Origin: Myxococcales bacterium
Lineage (GTDB): Bacteria > Myxococcota_A > Bradymonadia > UBA7976 > UBA1532
Reading direction: 5' to 3'
NCBI GenBank assembly: GCA_020633555.1
Contig: JACKDL010000009.1
Span: forward strand, 62,001-126,000
DNA length: 64,000 nt
Below the pieces are notes generated by a model. It made no database searches. It was not told the DNA's origin and saw nothing but the letters and a program-made list of their open reading frames with translations. Position numbers and translations under genes: made by a program. Positions 16,957-26,527 of this stretch are shown in pieces. Numbering within the stretch: the stretch's first letter is position 1; every line of letters begins with the position of its first letter.

Positions 16957-19422
16957 ATGGCACGTTGGATCTCGACGGCGGCGCTGGCCTGGGCGTGGGG
17001 GCTGGGCGCCCTGATCGCCCCGCCTCCCCCCGCCCAGGCGCAAGGACGCTACCAGCCGGAGGGCCCCGCCCGGCGGGCCTTTGAGGCCGCCGAGGCGGTC
17101 CGGCAGCAGGCCGAGGCGGCCAGCAAGGCGGGCGACAAGGCCACGGCCGAGGCCCGCTACCGCGAGGCGCTGAAGGGCTACCGCGAGGCCATCGCCGGCG
17201 ATCCCGATCAGGTGGCGGCCTACGCCCAGGCCGGGCTGGTGGCCTACCGGCTCGAGGATCCCGAGGCGGTGCTGGATCTGCTGGCCGACGGGCTGGCCCG
17301 GCGGCCGAAGAACGCTGATCTGATGTTCTGGCGCGGGCAGAACCTGCTGCGCGCGGGCAAGGCGACCGAGGGGGTCCCCCTGCTGGAGCAGGTGGCGGCG
17401 AGCGCCCCCGACGCCTGGCCCGAGGTGTTCCTGGCCCTGGGCAACCACTACTACCGGCAGAACGACTTCCGCGCGGCTGAGCCCAGCTTCGCTGAGTATG
17501 TGCGCCGCAACCCCGAGGCGGTGGAGGTGCGCGCCAAGCTGGGCAACACCTACTTCCGGCTGAAGAAGTACGCCCAGGCGCTGGCCGAGTTCGAGGCGGT
17601 GCGCCGGCGGCAGCCCGACGATGTGCGGGTGCTGGTGAACATCGGCAACGTGCAGGTTCAGCTCGGGCGGTTCGCCGACGCGGTGAAGACCCTGGAGCGG
17701 GCGGTCAAGCTGGATCCCGACCGCCAGAGCGCCCTGTTCAACCTGGCCCACAGCCACTTCAAGCTGGGGCAGCACGCCCAGGCGGTGCCGTACTACGACC
17801 GCTTCCGCAAGGCCGCGCCCCAGGACTTCAACGGGCACTACTTCGCCGGCAGCGCGCTGATGGAGCTGGGCGAGGACGCCCGGGCCATCGCGGCGCTGGA
17901 GCAGGCCGCGGCCCTGCGGCCGGATCAGGTCCACCCGGTCTACAAGATCGGGCTGATCCACCTGCGGGCGGGCCAGGTGGCGCAGGCGAAGGCGCGGTTC
18001 GAGGCCGCCCTGGCCGTCGAACCCGAGAACCCCTGGGTGATCTCGGGGATGGGCACCGTGGCCCGTGAGCAGGGGCAGGCGGCGCAGGCCGTCGCCCTGC
18101 ACGAGCGGGCCGTGACCCTGGCCCCCGAGAAGGCACGGCTGCACGGCAACCTGGCGTTGAGCGCGTGGCGCGCGGGCGAGCTGCCCCGCGCCGTCGAGGC
18201 GTTGGAGAAGGGGCTGAGCCTGGACAGCAAGGACCCGTGGCTGGTGGATCTGGGGGCGTCCTTGTTCGCCGCCCAGAGCCGCGCGCAGGCCGGGCAGGGC
18301 GATCAAGCGGCCGCCCTGGCGAGCGCCGATCGGGCCCTGGCGCTGAAGCCCACGGACGCCACCCTGCGGGCCAACCGCGCCCTCCTGCGCCTCGCGGCCG
18401 GTCAGACCGCCGAGGGCCGCGAGGACGCGGCGCTGGCGCTGGCGGCGGCGCCCACCGACGGGCGCGCGCTGCTGGCCCAGGGGCGCGCGCTGCTGGCCCA
18501 GGGGGACGCCGCCGGGGCTTTGCCCGTGCTGGAGCGGGCCTGGGCGGCGGGGCCGACGCCCGCGGTGGCGGCGAGCCTGGGCGCGGCCCGGCGGCGGGCC
18601 GGCGACAGCGAGGCGGCCCTCACCGGCCTGCAGGCGGCCGAGAAGCAGTGGCCCCAGGACGCTGGCATCGCCGCGCAGGTGGCCGCCGCGCGGCTGGAAC
18701 GCGGCTGGGCGGATCTGGCAGCGGGCCGCGCCGTGCGTCGCACGGCCGGGGACTTCCAGGTGGCCCTGAAGGCCCCGGGGCTGGACGCCGTGAGCGCGGC
18801 CCGGGCCCGCTATGGGGCGGCCGTCTCGGCGCTGCGCCTGGGCGACGGCACCAGCGCGCGCCGGCACCTGGGCGCGCTGCGGGGGGCCATGGCCACCGCC
18901 GGGGGAACGGACGCGGTGCTCCTGCGGGCGCCCACCGGCCACCTGGCGCTGCTGCTCGCGCGGGCCGCGATCATCGAGCGCAAGGACGACGAGGCGCTGG
19001 CGCTGCTGGACGGCGTGCCCGGGGCGAAGACTCGGCAGAGCGAGGGCGCCCGGCTACGTCGGCTGGCGCTGCACCGCCAGGGCGAGGCCGCCTGGCAGCG
19101 GGGGGATCTGGGCGCAGCCGCGGCGGCGCTGAAGGACGCTGACGCCGCCGACAGCACCCCCTGGACCCGCCACGACCGGGCCGTGGTGCTGGCCGCCCAG
19201 GGCAAGTGGAAGCCGGCGGTGAAGGCGTGGCGGGCGGTGCAGAAGGCCGTCCCCGAAGCCACCTTCAACCTGGCGGTGGCCCTGGAGCGCAGCGGCGATC
19301 ACGAGGGCGCCTGGCAGCTCTACGACCGGCACGCCCGCGCGGGGCGGCCCCACAGCGACGAGGCCCGGCGCATCGCCGACGCCAAGGCCCGGGTGTTCGG
19401 GTTCGGTCAGGGGGATCGGTGA
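16957..19422 (+). CDS. Large periplasmic TPR-repeat protein
   Basis: An 821-residue protein with a signal peptide (MARWISTAALAWAWGLGALI, cleavage near AQA) and then an almost continuous array of tetratricopeptide repeats, such as PEAVEVRAKLGNTYFRLKKY, DDVRVLVNIGNVQVQLGRFA and RQSALFNLAHSHFKLGQHAQ. The chosen ATG at 16957 puts the signal peptide at the N-terminus; an in-frame ATG at 16885 would add 24 residues that spoil it. The last repeats end ARVFGFGQGDR. The stop overlaps the next start (TGATG), so it heads a three-gene operon with a periplasmic-binding-like protein and a GHKL protein. It is probably a protein-protein scaffold in the envelope. Confidence 0.82.
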   Translation: MARWISTAALAWAWGLGALIAPPPPAQAQGRYQPEGPARRAFEAAEAVRQQAEAASKAGDKATAEARYREALKGYREAIAGDPDQVAAYAQAGLVAYRLEDPEAVLDLLADGLARRPKNADLMFWRGQNLLRAGKATEGVPLLEQVAASAPDAWPEVFLALGNHYYRQNDFRAAEPSFAEYVRRNPEAVEVRAKLGNTYFRLKKYAQALAEFEAVRRRQPDDVRVLVNIGNVQVQLGRFADAVKTLERAVKLDPDRQSALFNLAHSHFKLGQHAQAVPYYDRFRKAAPQDFNGHYFAGSALMELGEDARAIAALEQAAALRPDQVHPVYKIGLIHLRAGQVAQAKARFEAALAVEPENPWVISGMGTVAREQGQAAQAVALHERAVTLAPEKARLHGNLALSAWRAGELPRAVEALEKGLSLDSKDPWLVDLGASLFAAQSRAQAGQGDQAAALASADRALALKPTDATLRANRALLRLAAGQTAEGREDAALALAAAPTDGRALLAQGRALLAQGDAAGALPVLERAWAAGPTPAVAASLGAARRRAGDSEAALTGLQAAEKQWPQDAGIAAQVAAARLERGWADLAAGRAVRRTAGDFQVALKAPGLDAVSAARARYGAAVSALRLGDGTSARRHLGALRGAMATAGGTDAVLLRAPTGHLALLLARAAIIERKDDEALALLDGVPGAKTRQSEGARLRRLALHRQGEAAWQRGDLGAAAAALKDADAADSTPWTRHDRAVVLAAQGKWKPAVKAWRAVQKAVPEATFNLAVALERSGDHEGAWQLYDRHARAGRPHSDEARRIADAKARVFGFGQGDR

Positions 19423-20381
19423 TGCGCGCGCTGCTGCAGTGGGTGACGCTGGGGGCGCTGGCGCTGGGCCTGACGGCCCCTGCCCTGGCCCAGGACGCCG
19501 GCCCGCCCCCGCCCGATGAGGCGCGGGTGTTGGGGGTGTACGCACCGCGGCTGGCCTTCGACAGCGGGGTGGCCCGCAGTCGGTACGCCGCCGATCTCGC
19601 GGCCGCGCTCACGCAGGCGACGGGCCTGCCTTTCAAGGGCCGGGGCTTCGCGTCGAGCGGCGCCTTCGCCGAGCAGGTGGCCGCCGGCAAGGTGACCGTG
19701 GCCCTGGTGGACGCTCAGGTGCAGGCCCGCCGCGGCTTCACGGCCCTGGCCCAGGGGCAGCAGGGCGGCCGGCCCGCGGCGCCGCTGGTGCTGGTGGTGG
19801 CGCCGGGCGTGAAGGGCGACGGGCTGCTGGCCCTGAAGGGCAAGCGCCTGGCCGACGTGCCGGTGGACACCGGGGACGCCGGCTTCGTGGCCAACTTCCT
19901 GATGCAGGGCGAGGTGGCCGGCGAGTTCTTCAAGGCGGGCCGCAGCGCCCACGACGTGCAGGGCGCGGTGGCGCTGGTGAAGCTGGGCAAGGCGGACGCC
20001 GCCTTCACCCCCGCGGACCGCACCGAGGGCCTTCGCACCGTGTTCCGCAGCCGACCCGTGCCCCTGCCCGTGCTGGTGCTGGTGGACGCCAGCCTGCCCG
20101 CCGAGCAGGCCGCTGCGCTGCGGCAGGCGGCCCCCCGGCTGAAGGTCCCGGGCCCCCTGGACGGCTTCGGCGCCGTGGACAGCGGTGGCCTCCAGGCGCT
20201 GCGGGGCAGCCTGGGCAAGCCCCGTCAGCGCGAGGCGCAGCCCGTGATGGTGGCTGCCCCCGTGAACCTGGGGCCCGTGGCGGCGTTCCCGGCGACCGCT
20301 CGGTCGGCCCAGGTGGCCGAGCCGCCCGGCGGACTGGCCGAGGCCCTTGGGGTGCCCGAGCCCCCCGCGGAGCGCTTCTGA
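19422..20381 (+). CDS. PhnD-like periplasmic substrate-binding protein
   Basis: A 319-residue protein with a signal peptide (MRALLQWVTLGALALGLTAP, cleavage after ALA). The mature part resembles the phosphate/phosphonate-binding-like fold: an opening strand VLGVYAPRLAFDSGVARSRY, an ASSGAFAEQVAAGKVTVALV segment, the LKGKRLADVPVDTGDAGFVA strand, and a KLGKADAAFTP segment where such proteins bind ligand. No ABC-transporter permease or ATPase gene lies nearby, so it may act as a sensor or a component of an envelope complex rather than in uptake. The final 60 residues are Pro/Ala-rich. It is coupled by overlapping start and stop to both neighbours. Confidence 0.6.
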   Translation: MRALLQWVTLGALALGLTAPALAQDAGPPPPDEARVLGVYAPRLAFDSGVARSRYAADLAAALTQATGLPFKGRGFASSGAFAEQVAAGKVTVALVDAQVQARRGFTALAQGQQGGRPAAPLVLVVAPGVKGDGLLALKGKRLADVPVDTGDAGFVANFLMQGEVAGEFFKAGRSAHDVQGAVALVKLGKADAAFTPADRTEGLRTVFRSRPVPLPVLVLVDASLPAEQAAALRQAAPRLKVPGPLDGFGAVDSGGLQALRGSLGKPRQREAQPVMVAAPVNLGPVAAFPATARSAQVAEPPGGLAEALGVPEPPAERF

Positions 20382-21331
20382 TGGTGACCCGGGTGCTCCT
20401 GCTGGGCGACGCGCTGGCGCTGCGCCCCGCCCAGCGGGTGGCCGCGTGCTTCGGGGCCGAGATCGAGCGTCGCGATCCGGATCTGCACCTGTTCGACAAG
20501 GCAAAGGCCTTCGCCCCCCACGTGGTGATCCTGCACCTGGAGGGCCTGGGCGAGTACCGGCGCATGGTGATGGAGCGCATGGCCACCCTGCCGGGCGCCC
20601 CACCCGTCATCGTGCTGGCCGAGACATCGCCGCCACCCTGCATGGCCGAGCTGCTCGAGCGCCCCTGGTTCGACCACCTGATGGGCCTGCAGGCCCCGTG
20701 GTTCATGGAGGAGCTGGCGGTGACGCTGGCCACCCTCACCGGGCGACCGCTGTTCGGGCTCGAGAAGTACCTGCCCTGGGGCAGCCGCATCGTCGAGATC
20801 CCCATCGGGGGCTCCGCCGACAAGGACCCGGCCTTCGACCGCATCACCGCCTTCATGGAGGCCATCGGCATCCGCGGGCGGCTGGTGGATCGGCTGTGCG
20901 CCCTGGCCGACGAGCTGCTGATGAACGCCATCTACGACGCGCCGGTGGACCGCCGCAGCGGCGAGGCCCGCTACCACGGGCTGCCGCGGAGCACCCCCGT
21001 GGCGCTGGATCCCGACGAGCGCCCGGTGCTGCGGTTCGGCAGCGACGGTCAGCGCTTCGGGCTGAGCGTGCGCGATCCCTTCGGCGCCCTGTCGCCCACC
21101 ACGTTCAAGGGCTACATCGCCAAGGGCCTGCGGGGGGGCGAGGACCAGATCGACGCCAAGGTCGGCGGCGCCGGCCTGGGGCTGTACCTGCTGTTCTCGA
21201 GCCTGGGGACGATGGTGCTGAACGTGCACCGGCGGCAGCAGACCGAGGTGATCGGGCTGGTGGACATCCGCGGGAGCTTCCGGGACCTGCAGCGGGCGCC
21301 GCGATCCCTGCACGTGTTCGAGCGGCGCTAG
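20381..21331 (+). CDS. Receiver-like domain fused to GHKL (histidine-kinase-type) ATPase
   Basis: A 316-residue soluble protein. Residues 1-130 look like a degenerate response-regulator receiver domain (RVLLLGDALALRPAQRVAAC, VVILHLEGLGEYRRM, PPVIVLAET), but the strand-3 phospho-acceptor aspartate is replaced (LHLEG). Residues about 150-300 carry a GHKL ATPase: the N-box LADELLMNAIYDAP, VRDPFGALS and the G-box KVGGAGLGLYLLFSS. No dimerisation and phosphotransfer histidine helix is visible, so it is closer to an anti-sigma-factor-type or stand-alone GHKL protein than to a sensor kinase. Start overlaps the previous stop. Function unknown. Confidence 0.65.
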   Translation: MVTRVLLLGDALALRPAQRVAACFGAEIERRDPDLHLFDKAKAFAPHVVILHLEGLGEYRRMVMERMATLPGAPPVIVLAETSPPPCMAELLERPWFDHLMGLQAPWFMEELAVTLATLTGRPLFGLEKYLPWGSRIVEIPIGGSADKDPAFDRITAFMEAIGIRGRLVDRLCALADELLMNAIYDAPVDRRSGEARYHGLPRSTPVALDPDERPVLRFGSDGQRFGLSVRDPFGALSPTTFKGYIAKGLRGGEDQIDAKVGGAGLGLYLLFSSLGTMVLNVHRRQQTEVIGLVDIRGSFRDLQRAPRSLHVFERR

Positions 21332-21353
21332 CGCCGGCCCCGCGGGGGCGCGC

Positions 21354-21614
21354 TCAGCCCACCTGATCCAGGGGGATGGCGTCGTCGATGAGCAGATCGG
21401 GGATGTCGTCGCGCACCGGGTAGAGGAACTTGCGGTCCGGGCGGACCAGGCCGCCGTCGATGGCGGCGTCCACCGGGCGGCCGGCCCGGTTGCGCAGCCG
21501 GCCGGCCTTGATGGCGCCGTTCACGGCCGAGATGGTGGCCTCGTCGGCCTCGGCGAGCTTCTCGCGGGACTCGGGGCAGACCAGCAGGTCCAGCAGGGCG
21601 GTGTCGATGGCCAT
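21354..21614 (-). CDS. Trm112-like small protein
   Basis: An 86-residue protein of the Trm112/UPF0434 group. It opens with ALLDLLVCPESREKL, the usual LLxxLxCPxxxxxL signature, and closes with KFLYPVRDDIPDLLIDDAIP, matching the YPIxDGIPxLLxxEA ending. Only one Cys of the zinc-knuckle set remains (VCPES), so the zinc site appears lost, and an insertion separates the two halves (about residues 25-55). The family stabilises methyltransferases in other organisms; the partner here is unknown. A GAGGAGGAA ribosome-binding site precedes the ATG. Confidence 0.78.
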   Translation of the reverse strand: MAIDTALLDLLVCPESREKLAEADEATISAVNGAIKAGRLRNRAGRPVDAAIDGGLVRPDRKFLYPVRDDIPDLLIDDAIPLDQVG

Positions 21615-21699
21615 GGGGCTTCCTCCTCGATGCGGCGACCCCGCAGGATGGAGACGCGGGCCGCCGGTTGCAAGCCGGGTCGCCTGTCACACACACCGG

Positions 21700-21727
21700 T
21701 TGACTTGCACCTACATGCTCCTACAAT
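21700..21727 (+). promoter_or_regulatory. Strong predicted sigma70-type promoter of ftsK
   Basis: TTGACT (21700-21705), a 16-nt spacer, and TACAAT (21722-21727) form a near-consensus promoter, unusual in this GC-rich window. The predicted start point is about 21734, leaving a leader of about 40 nt before the GTG at 21774. This also argues against the in-frame ATG at 21726, which would lie inside the -10 box. Confidence 0.75.
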
Positions 21728-21773
21728 GACCACCGGGAGGGCTCCCGGCGTGGGTCCGCAGCAGGAGGTCCAG

Positions 21774-24638
21774 GTGGCCGAAGTGGCGAAGCAGACGACG
21801 ACCGGCCGCAAGCGGACCGCAACCAGCAAGACCAAGGCGGCGGATCGCCGGGCCGGCTCGGCCGCTGGCGAGACCCCCCGCCGGCGGGCGTCGGACCGCG
21901 AGTCCGAGGCGCTGCGCAACGAGGTCTTCGGCATCGCCGTGCTGGCGGTGGCCGCGGCCCTGCTCCTGGCCCTGGGCAGCTTCGACCCCGACGACGTGAG
22001 CCCCACGGGCATGGCCGCCACCACCGGCCGGGCCCACAACCTCATCGGCCCGGTGGGCGCCTTCGTGGCCGACATCCTGCTACACGTCTTCGGCCTGGCC
22101 GCGTTCCTGCTGCCCCTGACCCTCGCCGCCCCCGGCTTCGCGTTCCTCACCGGCAAGCGCATCCGCGTGGCCGTGGGCGACGCCGTGGGCTACCCGATCC
22201 TGGTGCTGTTCAGCGCCATGGCCGCCTACCTGTGGATGAACGGCGAGCCCGTGCTGGGCCATGACGCCGGCGGGCTCATCGGCAGCACCGGCGGCGAGAT
22301 CCTGCAGGCGCTGTTCGGGCGTACCGGCGCCTACCTCATCGTGTATGCGGTCATCGCGCTGACCTTCATCGTCACCACCCGCATCAGCCTCGTGGGCCTG
22401 GCAGGCAAAGCCGCCAAGCCCATCGCCGGGCAGGCCGTGAGCGGCGCCAGCGAGGTGCAGAAGGCCTCGCGGGGTCTGCTGGGCGGCCTCGGTGCGCGGT
22501 ACGTGGCCTGGAAGGAGGAGCGCTCCGAACGCGCCGCCGAGCGGGCGACGGATCGGGCCGAGGCCCGGGCGTCGCGCAAGGCCCAGCGGGCGGCGCGGGC
22601 GCAGGCGCGCGCCGATCAGCGGCAGGTGACCACCGATCAGGTGCCCGCGGCGAAGACGCCCGCGAAGGACGCCGACACCCCCCCCGGCGACGCCGGCGAG
22701 GGACCCGCCGAGAAGCGCGGCCTGTTCGGCTGGGCCCTGCGTCGCAAGCCGAAGCCCGCGCCCGAGCACAGCGCCGCGCCCCCCGCCGACTCGGGCGGCT
22801 TCGAGCTGGGCGACATCCCCGTCGCCGAGGAGGAGCCCGCCCCCGTGCTGCGCCGCCGCAAGGGCCGCAAGCCCCAGGTGGAGCGGCCCACCGAGGTGGC
22901 GCCCGTGCTCGACGCCGAGGACGCCGGGGTGGAGCTGGACGATCCCCTGGACGCCCAGGCGGTGGCGGGCGAGGACCACGACACGGTGCTGGGGACCCTG
23001 GCCGCCATCGAGGCTGACGCGCCGGTGCGGGCCAAGCTGGATGAGCCGGTGGTGAAGCGGCGGCGGCTGGACGAGAAGGTCGAGCAGCTCTCGATCCCCC
23101 TGCCCGAGCACGACCTGCACGCCGACTACGTGAAGCCGCCGCTGCACTTCCTGGACTACACCGATCAGGACCGCAAAGAGGTGGATCCCGACCGGCTGCG
23201 GGCCCAGGCCGAGCGGCTGGTGGAGGCGCTGAGCACCTTCCGCATCGAAGGGCGGGTCACCGAGATCCACCCCGGGCCCGTGGTCACCATGTTCGAGTTC
23301 GAGCCGGCCCCCGGCGTGCGCATCAGCCGCATCGCCAACCTGGCCGACGACCTGGCCATGGCGCTGAAGGCGGTGAAGGTGCGCATCGTGGCCCCCATCC
23401 CCGGCAAGGGCGTGGTGGGCTTCGAGGTGCCCAACCAGGACCGCGAGATGGTCTACCTGAAGGAGATCATCGGCTCGTCGGCCTTCCGCGAGAAGAAGTT
23501 CGCCCTGCCCATGGCGCTGGGCAAGGACATCCACGGCGCGCCCGTGATCACCGATCTGGCGAAGATGCCCCACCTGCTGGTGGCCGGCACCACCGGCTCG
23601 GGCAAGTCGGTGGGCGTCAACGGCATGATCACCAGCCTGCTGTACCACGCGAACCCCGACGAGGTGCGCTTCATCATGGTGGACCCCAAGATGCTCGAGC
23701 TGAGCATCTACGAGGGCATCCCCCACCTGCTGCTGCCCGTGGTCACCGATCCCAAGAAGGCGGCCATGTCGCTGAAGTGGGCGGTGGACGAGATGGAGCG
23801 CCGCTACGAGCTGATGAAGGACGCGGGGGTCCGCGACATCCGCGGCTACAACCGCAAGGTCATCAAGGTGCTGGCCGAGATCGAGCTGGCCACCAAGGGC
23901 GGCCTGGACGCCGAGACGGCCCCCTTCCCCGAGCTGTGGACCGAGGACAACGAGCCGCCCACGAAGCTGCCCTACATCGTGGTGGTCATCGACGAGTTCG
24001 CCGATCTGATGATGGTGGCCGGCAAGGAGGTGGAGTACGCCGTGGCCCGCATCGCGCAGAAGGCGCGCGCGGCCGGCATCCACCTGATCCTGGCCACCCA
24101 GCGGCCATCGACGGACGTCATCACCGGCGTGATCAAGGCCAACTTCCCCACCCGCATGGCCTTCCGGGTGTCGAGCGGCATCGACAGCCGCACCATCCTG
24201 AGCACCAACGGGGCCGAGAACCTGCTGGGCCAGGGCGACATGCTGTTCATGCCGCCGGGCACCAGCCGGCTGACCCGCGTGCACGGCGCCTTCGTCAGCG
24301 AGGAGGAGATCCACCGGATCGTCGAGTTCATCGGCGCACAGCAGGAGCCGCAGTACCTCGACGAGTCGGTGCTGGAGGAGGACGGCGGCGACGACGGCGA
24401 CATCGACGATGGGGACATCGATCCGATGTACGAGGAGGCCGTGCGCGTGGTGGCCCGCGACGGGCGGGCCAGCACCAGCCACCTGCAGCGGCGCCTGTCG
24501 CTGGGCTACAACCGGGCCGCGCGCATCGTGGATCAGATGGAGCGCGACGGGCTGGTGGGGCCGGCCAACGGGGCGAAGCCGCGCAAGGTGAACAAGGCGG
24601 TCATCGGGGAGCTGGTGGAGCGCTGGGACAGCGTGTAG
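21774..24638 (+). CDS. ftsK: FtsK/SpoIIIE DNA translocase
   Basis: A 954-residue septal DNA translocase that pumps chromosomal DNA during division. Four or five membrane helices (about residues 45-215) are followed by a charged Ala/Arg linker, then the motor: the alpha/beta domain with IRISRIANLADDLAMALK-type sequence, Walker A GTTGSGKSVGVN (about residue 605), Walker B YIVVVIDEFADLMM (about 735), and the RPSTDVITGVIKANFPTR motif. The C-terminal gamma winged helix (RVVARDGRASTSHLQRRLSL, YNRAARIVDQMERDGLVG) is the part that reads orienting sequences in other FtsK proteins. I chose GTG 21774, 5 nt after AGGAGG (21763-21768), because the upstream ATG at 21726 overlaps the promoter. The tandem repeat array follows directly. 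Confidence 0.95.
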   Translation: MAEVAKQTTTGRKRTATSKTKAADRRAGSAAGETPRRRASDRESEALRNEVFGIAVLAVAAALLLALGSFDPDDVSPTGMAATTGRAHNLIGPVGAFVADILLHVFGLAAFLLPLTLAAPGFAFLTGKRIRVAVGDAVGYPILVLFSAMAAYLWMNGEPVLGHDAGGLIGSTGGEILQALFGRTGAYLIVYAVIALTFIVTTRISLVGLAGKAAKPIAGQAVSGASEVQKASRGLLGGLGARYVAWKEERSERAAERATDRAEARASRKAQRAARAQARADQRQVTTDQVPAAKTPAKDADTPPGDAGEGPAEKRGLFGWALRRKPKPAPEHSAAPPADSGGFELGDIPVAEEEPAPVLRRRKGRKPQVERPTEVAPVLDAEDAGVELDDPLDAQAVAGEDHDTVLGTLAAIEADAPVRAKLDEPVVKRRRLDEKVEQLSIPLPEHDLHADYVKPPLHFLDYTDQDRKEVDPDRLRAQAERLVEALSTFRIEGRVTEIHPGPVVTMFEFEPAPGVRISRIANLADDLAMALKAVKVRIVAPIPGKGVVGFEVPNQDREMVYLKEIIGSSAFREKKFALPMALGKDIHGAPVITDLAKMPHLLVAGTTGSGKSVGVNGMITSLLYHANPDEVRFIMVDPKMLELSIYEGIPHLLLPVVTDPKKAAMSLKWAVDEMERRYELMKDAGVRDIRGYNRKVIKVLAEIELATKGGLDAETAPFPELWTEDNEPPTKLPYIVVVIDEFADLMMVAGKEVEYAVARIAQKARAAGIHLILATQRPSTDVITGVIKANFPTRMAFRVSSGIDSRTILSTNGAENLLGQGDMLFMPPGTSRLTRVHGAFVSEEEIHRIVEFIGAQQEPQYLDESVLEEDGGDDGDIDDGDIDPMYEEAVRVVARDGRASTSHLQRRLSLGYNRAARIVDQMERDGLVGPANGAKPRKVNKAVIGELVERWDSV

Positions 24639-24775
24639 TCGGCGTCCGGGCGCCTTGGGCCCGATCCCTTCCTTCCTTTCTCTTTGAGTTCGGCCCGGCC
24701 GGGCTCCTCAACTCATTCCTTACGGGTCGGGTCCTGGGCGAAGGCCTGCAGATCGACCGTGTGTGCCCGATCAGC

Positions 24776-26510
24776 CGCGGCTGTGGGTTGTCGGGTTGGA
24801 CCGGCTGGCGCGGTCCAACCCTGGGCGGGGCGTGTCGGCTCGGCGCGGGCACAGGGGGTGGCGGCGCAGTCGCTATCCTCGGGGCGGTGCCCGGCGAGGC
24901 CGGGCCCCTGCCCCTGCGGGCGCTCCCGCGCCGCCACCCCCTGCGCCCGCTCCGTCGCGACGGATCGTGGGTTGGGGGAGAGGGAGTGGATCGAGGCGTT
25001 GTTGGTCGGGCGTCGGGCTGGGGTGAGCGCCCGGTGGATCTTCGGGTCGACGCGCTCGTGGCTGGTCGACCGCGGCTGTGGGTTGTCGGGTTGGACCGGC
25101 TGGCGCGGTCCAACCCTGGGCGGGGCGTGTCGTCTCGGCGCGGGCACAGGTGGCGTCGCAGTCGCTATCCTCGGGGCGGTGCCCGGCAAGGCCGGGCCCC
25201 TGCCCCTGCGGGCGCTCCCGCGCCGCCACCCCCTGCGCCCGCTCCGTCGCGACGGATCGTGGGTTGGGGGAGAGGGAGTGGATCGAGGCGTTGTTGGTCG
25301 GGTGTCGGGCTGGGGTGAGCGCCCGGTGGATCTTCGGGTCGACGCGCTCGTGGCTGGTCGACCGCGGCTGTGGGTTGTCGGGTTGGACCGGCTGGCGCGG
25401 TCCAACCCTGGGCGGGGCGCGTCGTCTCGGCGCGGGCACAGGGGGTGGCGTCGCAGTCGCTATCCTCGGGGCGGTGCCCGGCATGGCCGGGCCCCTGCCC
25501 CCGCGGGCGCTCCCCCGCGCCGCCACCCCTGCGCCCGCTCCGTCGCGACGGATCGTGGGTTGGGGAGAGGGAGGATCGGGGCGTTGTTGGCCAGGTGTCG
25601 GGCTGGGGTGAGCGCCCGGTGGATCTTCGGGTCGACGCGCTCGTGGCTGGTCGACCGCGGCTGTGGGTTGTCGGGTTGGACCGGCTGGCGCGGTCCAACC
25701 CTGGGCGGGGCGTGTCGTCTCGGCGCGGGCACAGGGGGTGGCGTCGCAGTCGCTATCCTCGGGGCGGTGCCCGGCAAGGCCGGGCCCCTGCCCCTGCGGG
25801 CGCTCCCGCGCCGCCACCCCCTGCGCCCGCTCCGTCGCGACGGATCGTGGGTTGGGGGGGAGAGGGAGTGGATCGAGGCGTTGTTGGTCGGGTGTCGGGC
25901 TGGGGTGAGCGCCCGGTGGATCTTCAGGGTCGACGCGCTCGTGGCTGGTCGACCGCGGCTGGGGTTGTCGGGTTGGACCGGCTGGCGCGGTCCAACCCTG
26001 GCGGGCGCGTCGTCTCGGCGCGGGCACAGGGGTGGCGTCGCAGTCGCTATCCTCGGGGCGGTGCCGGGCAAGGCCGGGCCCCTGCCCTGCGGGCGCTCCT
26101 GCGCCGCCACCCCTGCGCCCGCTCCGTCGCGACGGATCGTGGGTTGGGGAGAGGGAGGGATCGAGGCGTTGTTGGTCGGGTGTCGGGCTGGGGTGAGCGC
26201 CCGGTGGATCTTCGGGTCGACGCGCTCGTGGCTGGTCGACCGCGGCTGTGGGTTGTCGGGTTGGACCGGCTGGCGCGGTCCAACCCTGGGCGGGGCGTGT
26301 CGTCTCGGCGCGGGCACAGGGGGTGGCGTCGCAGTCGCTATCCTCGGGGCGGTGCCCGGCATGGCCGGGCCCCCTGCCCTGCGGGCGCTCCCGCGCCGCC
26401 ACCCCCTGCGCCCGCTCCGTCGCGACGGATCGTGGGGTTGAGGGAGGGGGTGGGGTTCGGGGCGTTGTTGGCCAGGTGCTTGGTGGGGGTGTGCGCCCGG
26501 TGGGTCAGGG
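24776..26510. repeat. Six tandem copies of a ~293-bp hairpin-rich unit (non-coding)
   Basis: Unit starts (CGCGGCTG) lie at 24776, 25071, 25363, 25656, 25954 and 26241, so units are 295, 292, 293, 298 and 287 bp; the last copy degenerates after about 26430. Each carries four dyads, given for copy 2: GTTGGACCG/CGGTCCAAC (25090-25114, 7-nt loop), GCCCGGC/GCCGGGC (25181-25197, 3-nt loop), the palindrome TCCGTCGCGACGGA (25243-25256), and GGTCGAC/GTCGACC (25337-25363). The second is enclosed by a longer stem (CAGGGGGTGGCG pairing with CGCCACCCCCTG) in most copies. Unit lengths that are not multiples of three and indels in every copy argue against coding, although frames stay open on both strands because of the GC content. 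It fills the gap between ftsK and the TIGR02757 gene. Confidence 0.9.
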
Positions 26511-26527
26511 CAACGCGCTGGCGGTGC

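Noticed and set aside
21726..21773. ATG at 21726 as the ftsK start
   Set aside because: It lies in the -10 element; GTG at 21774 has an AGGAGG at the right distance.
24776..26510. CRISPR array
   Set aside because: Units are ~293 bp and repetitive throughout, with no short repeats separated by unique spacers and no cas genes.
24776..26510. FtsK-orienting (GGGNAGGG) sites in the array
   Set aside because: G-rich stretches such as GGGGGAGAGGGAG do not fit the E. coli pattern, and the orienting sequence of this lineage is unknown.
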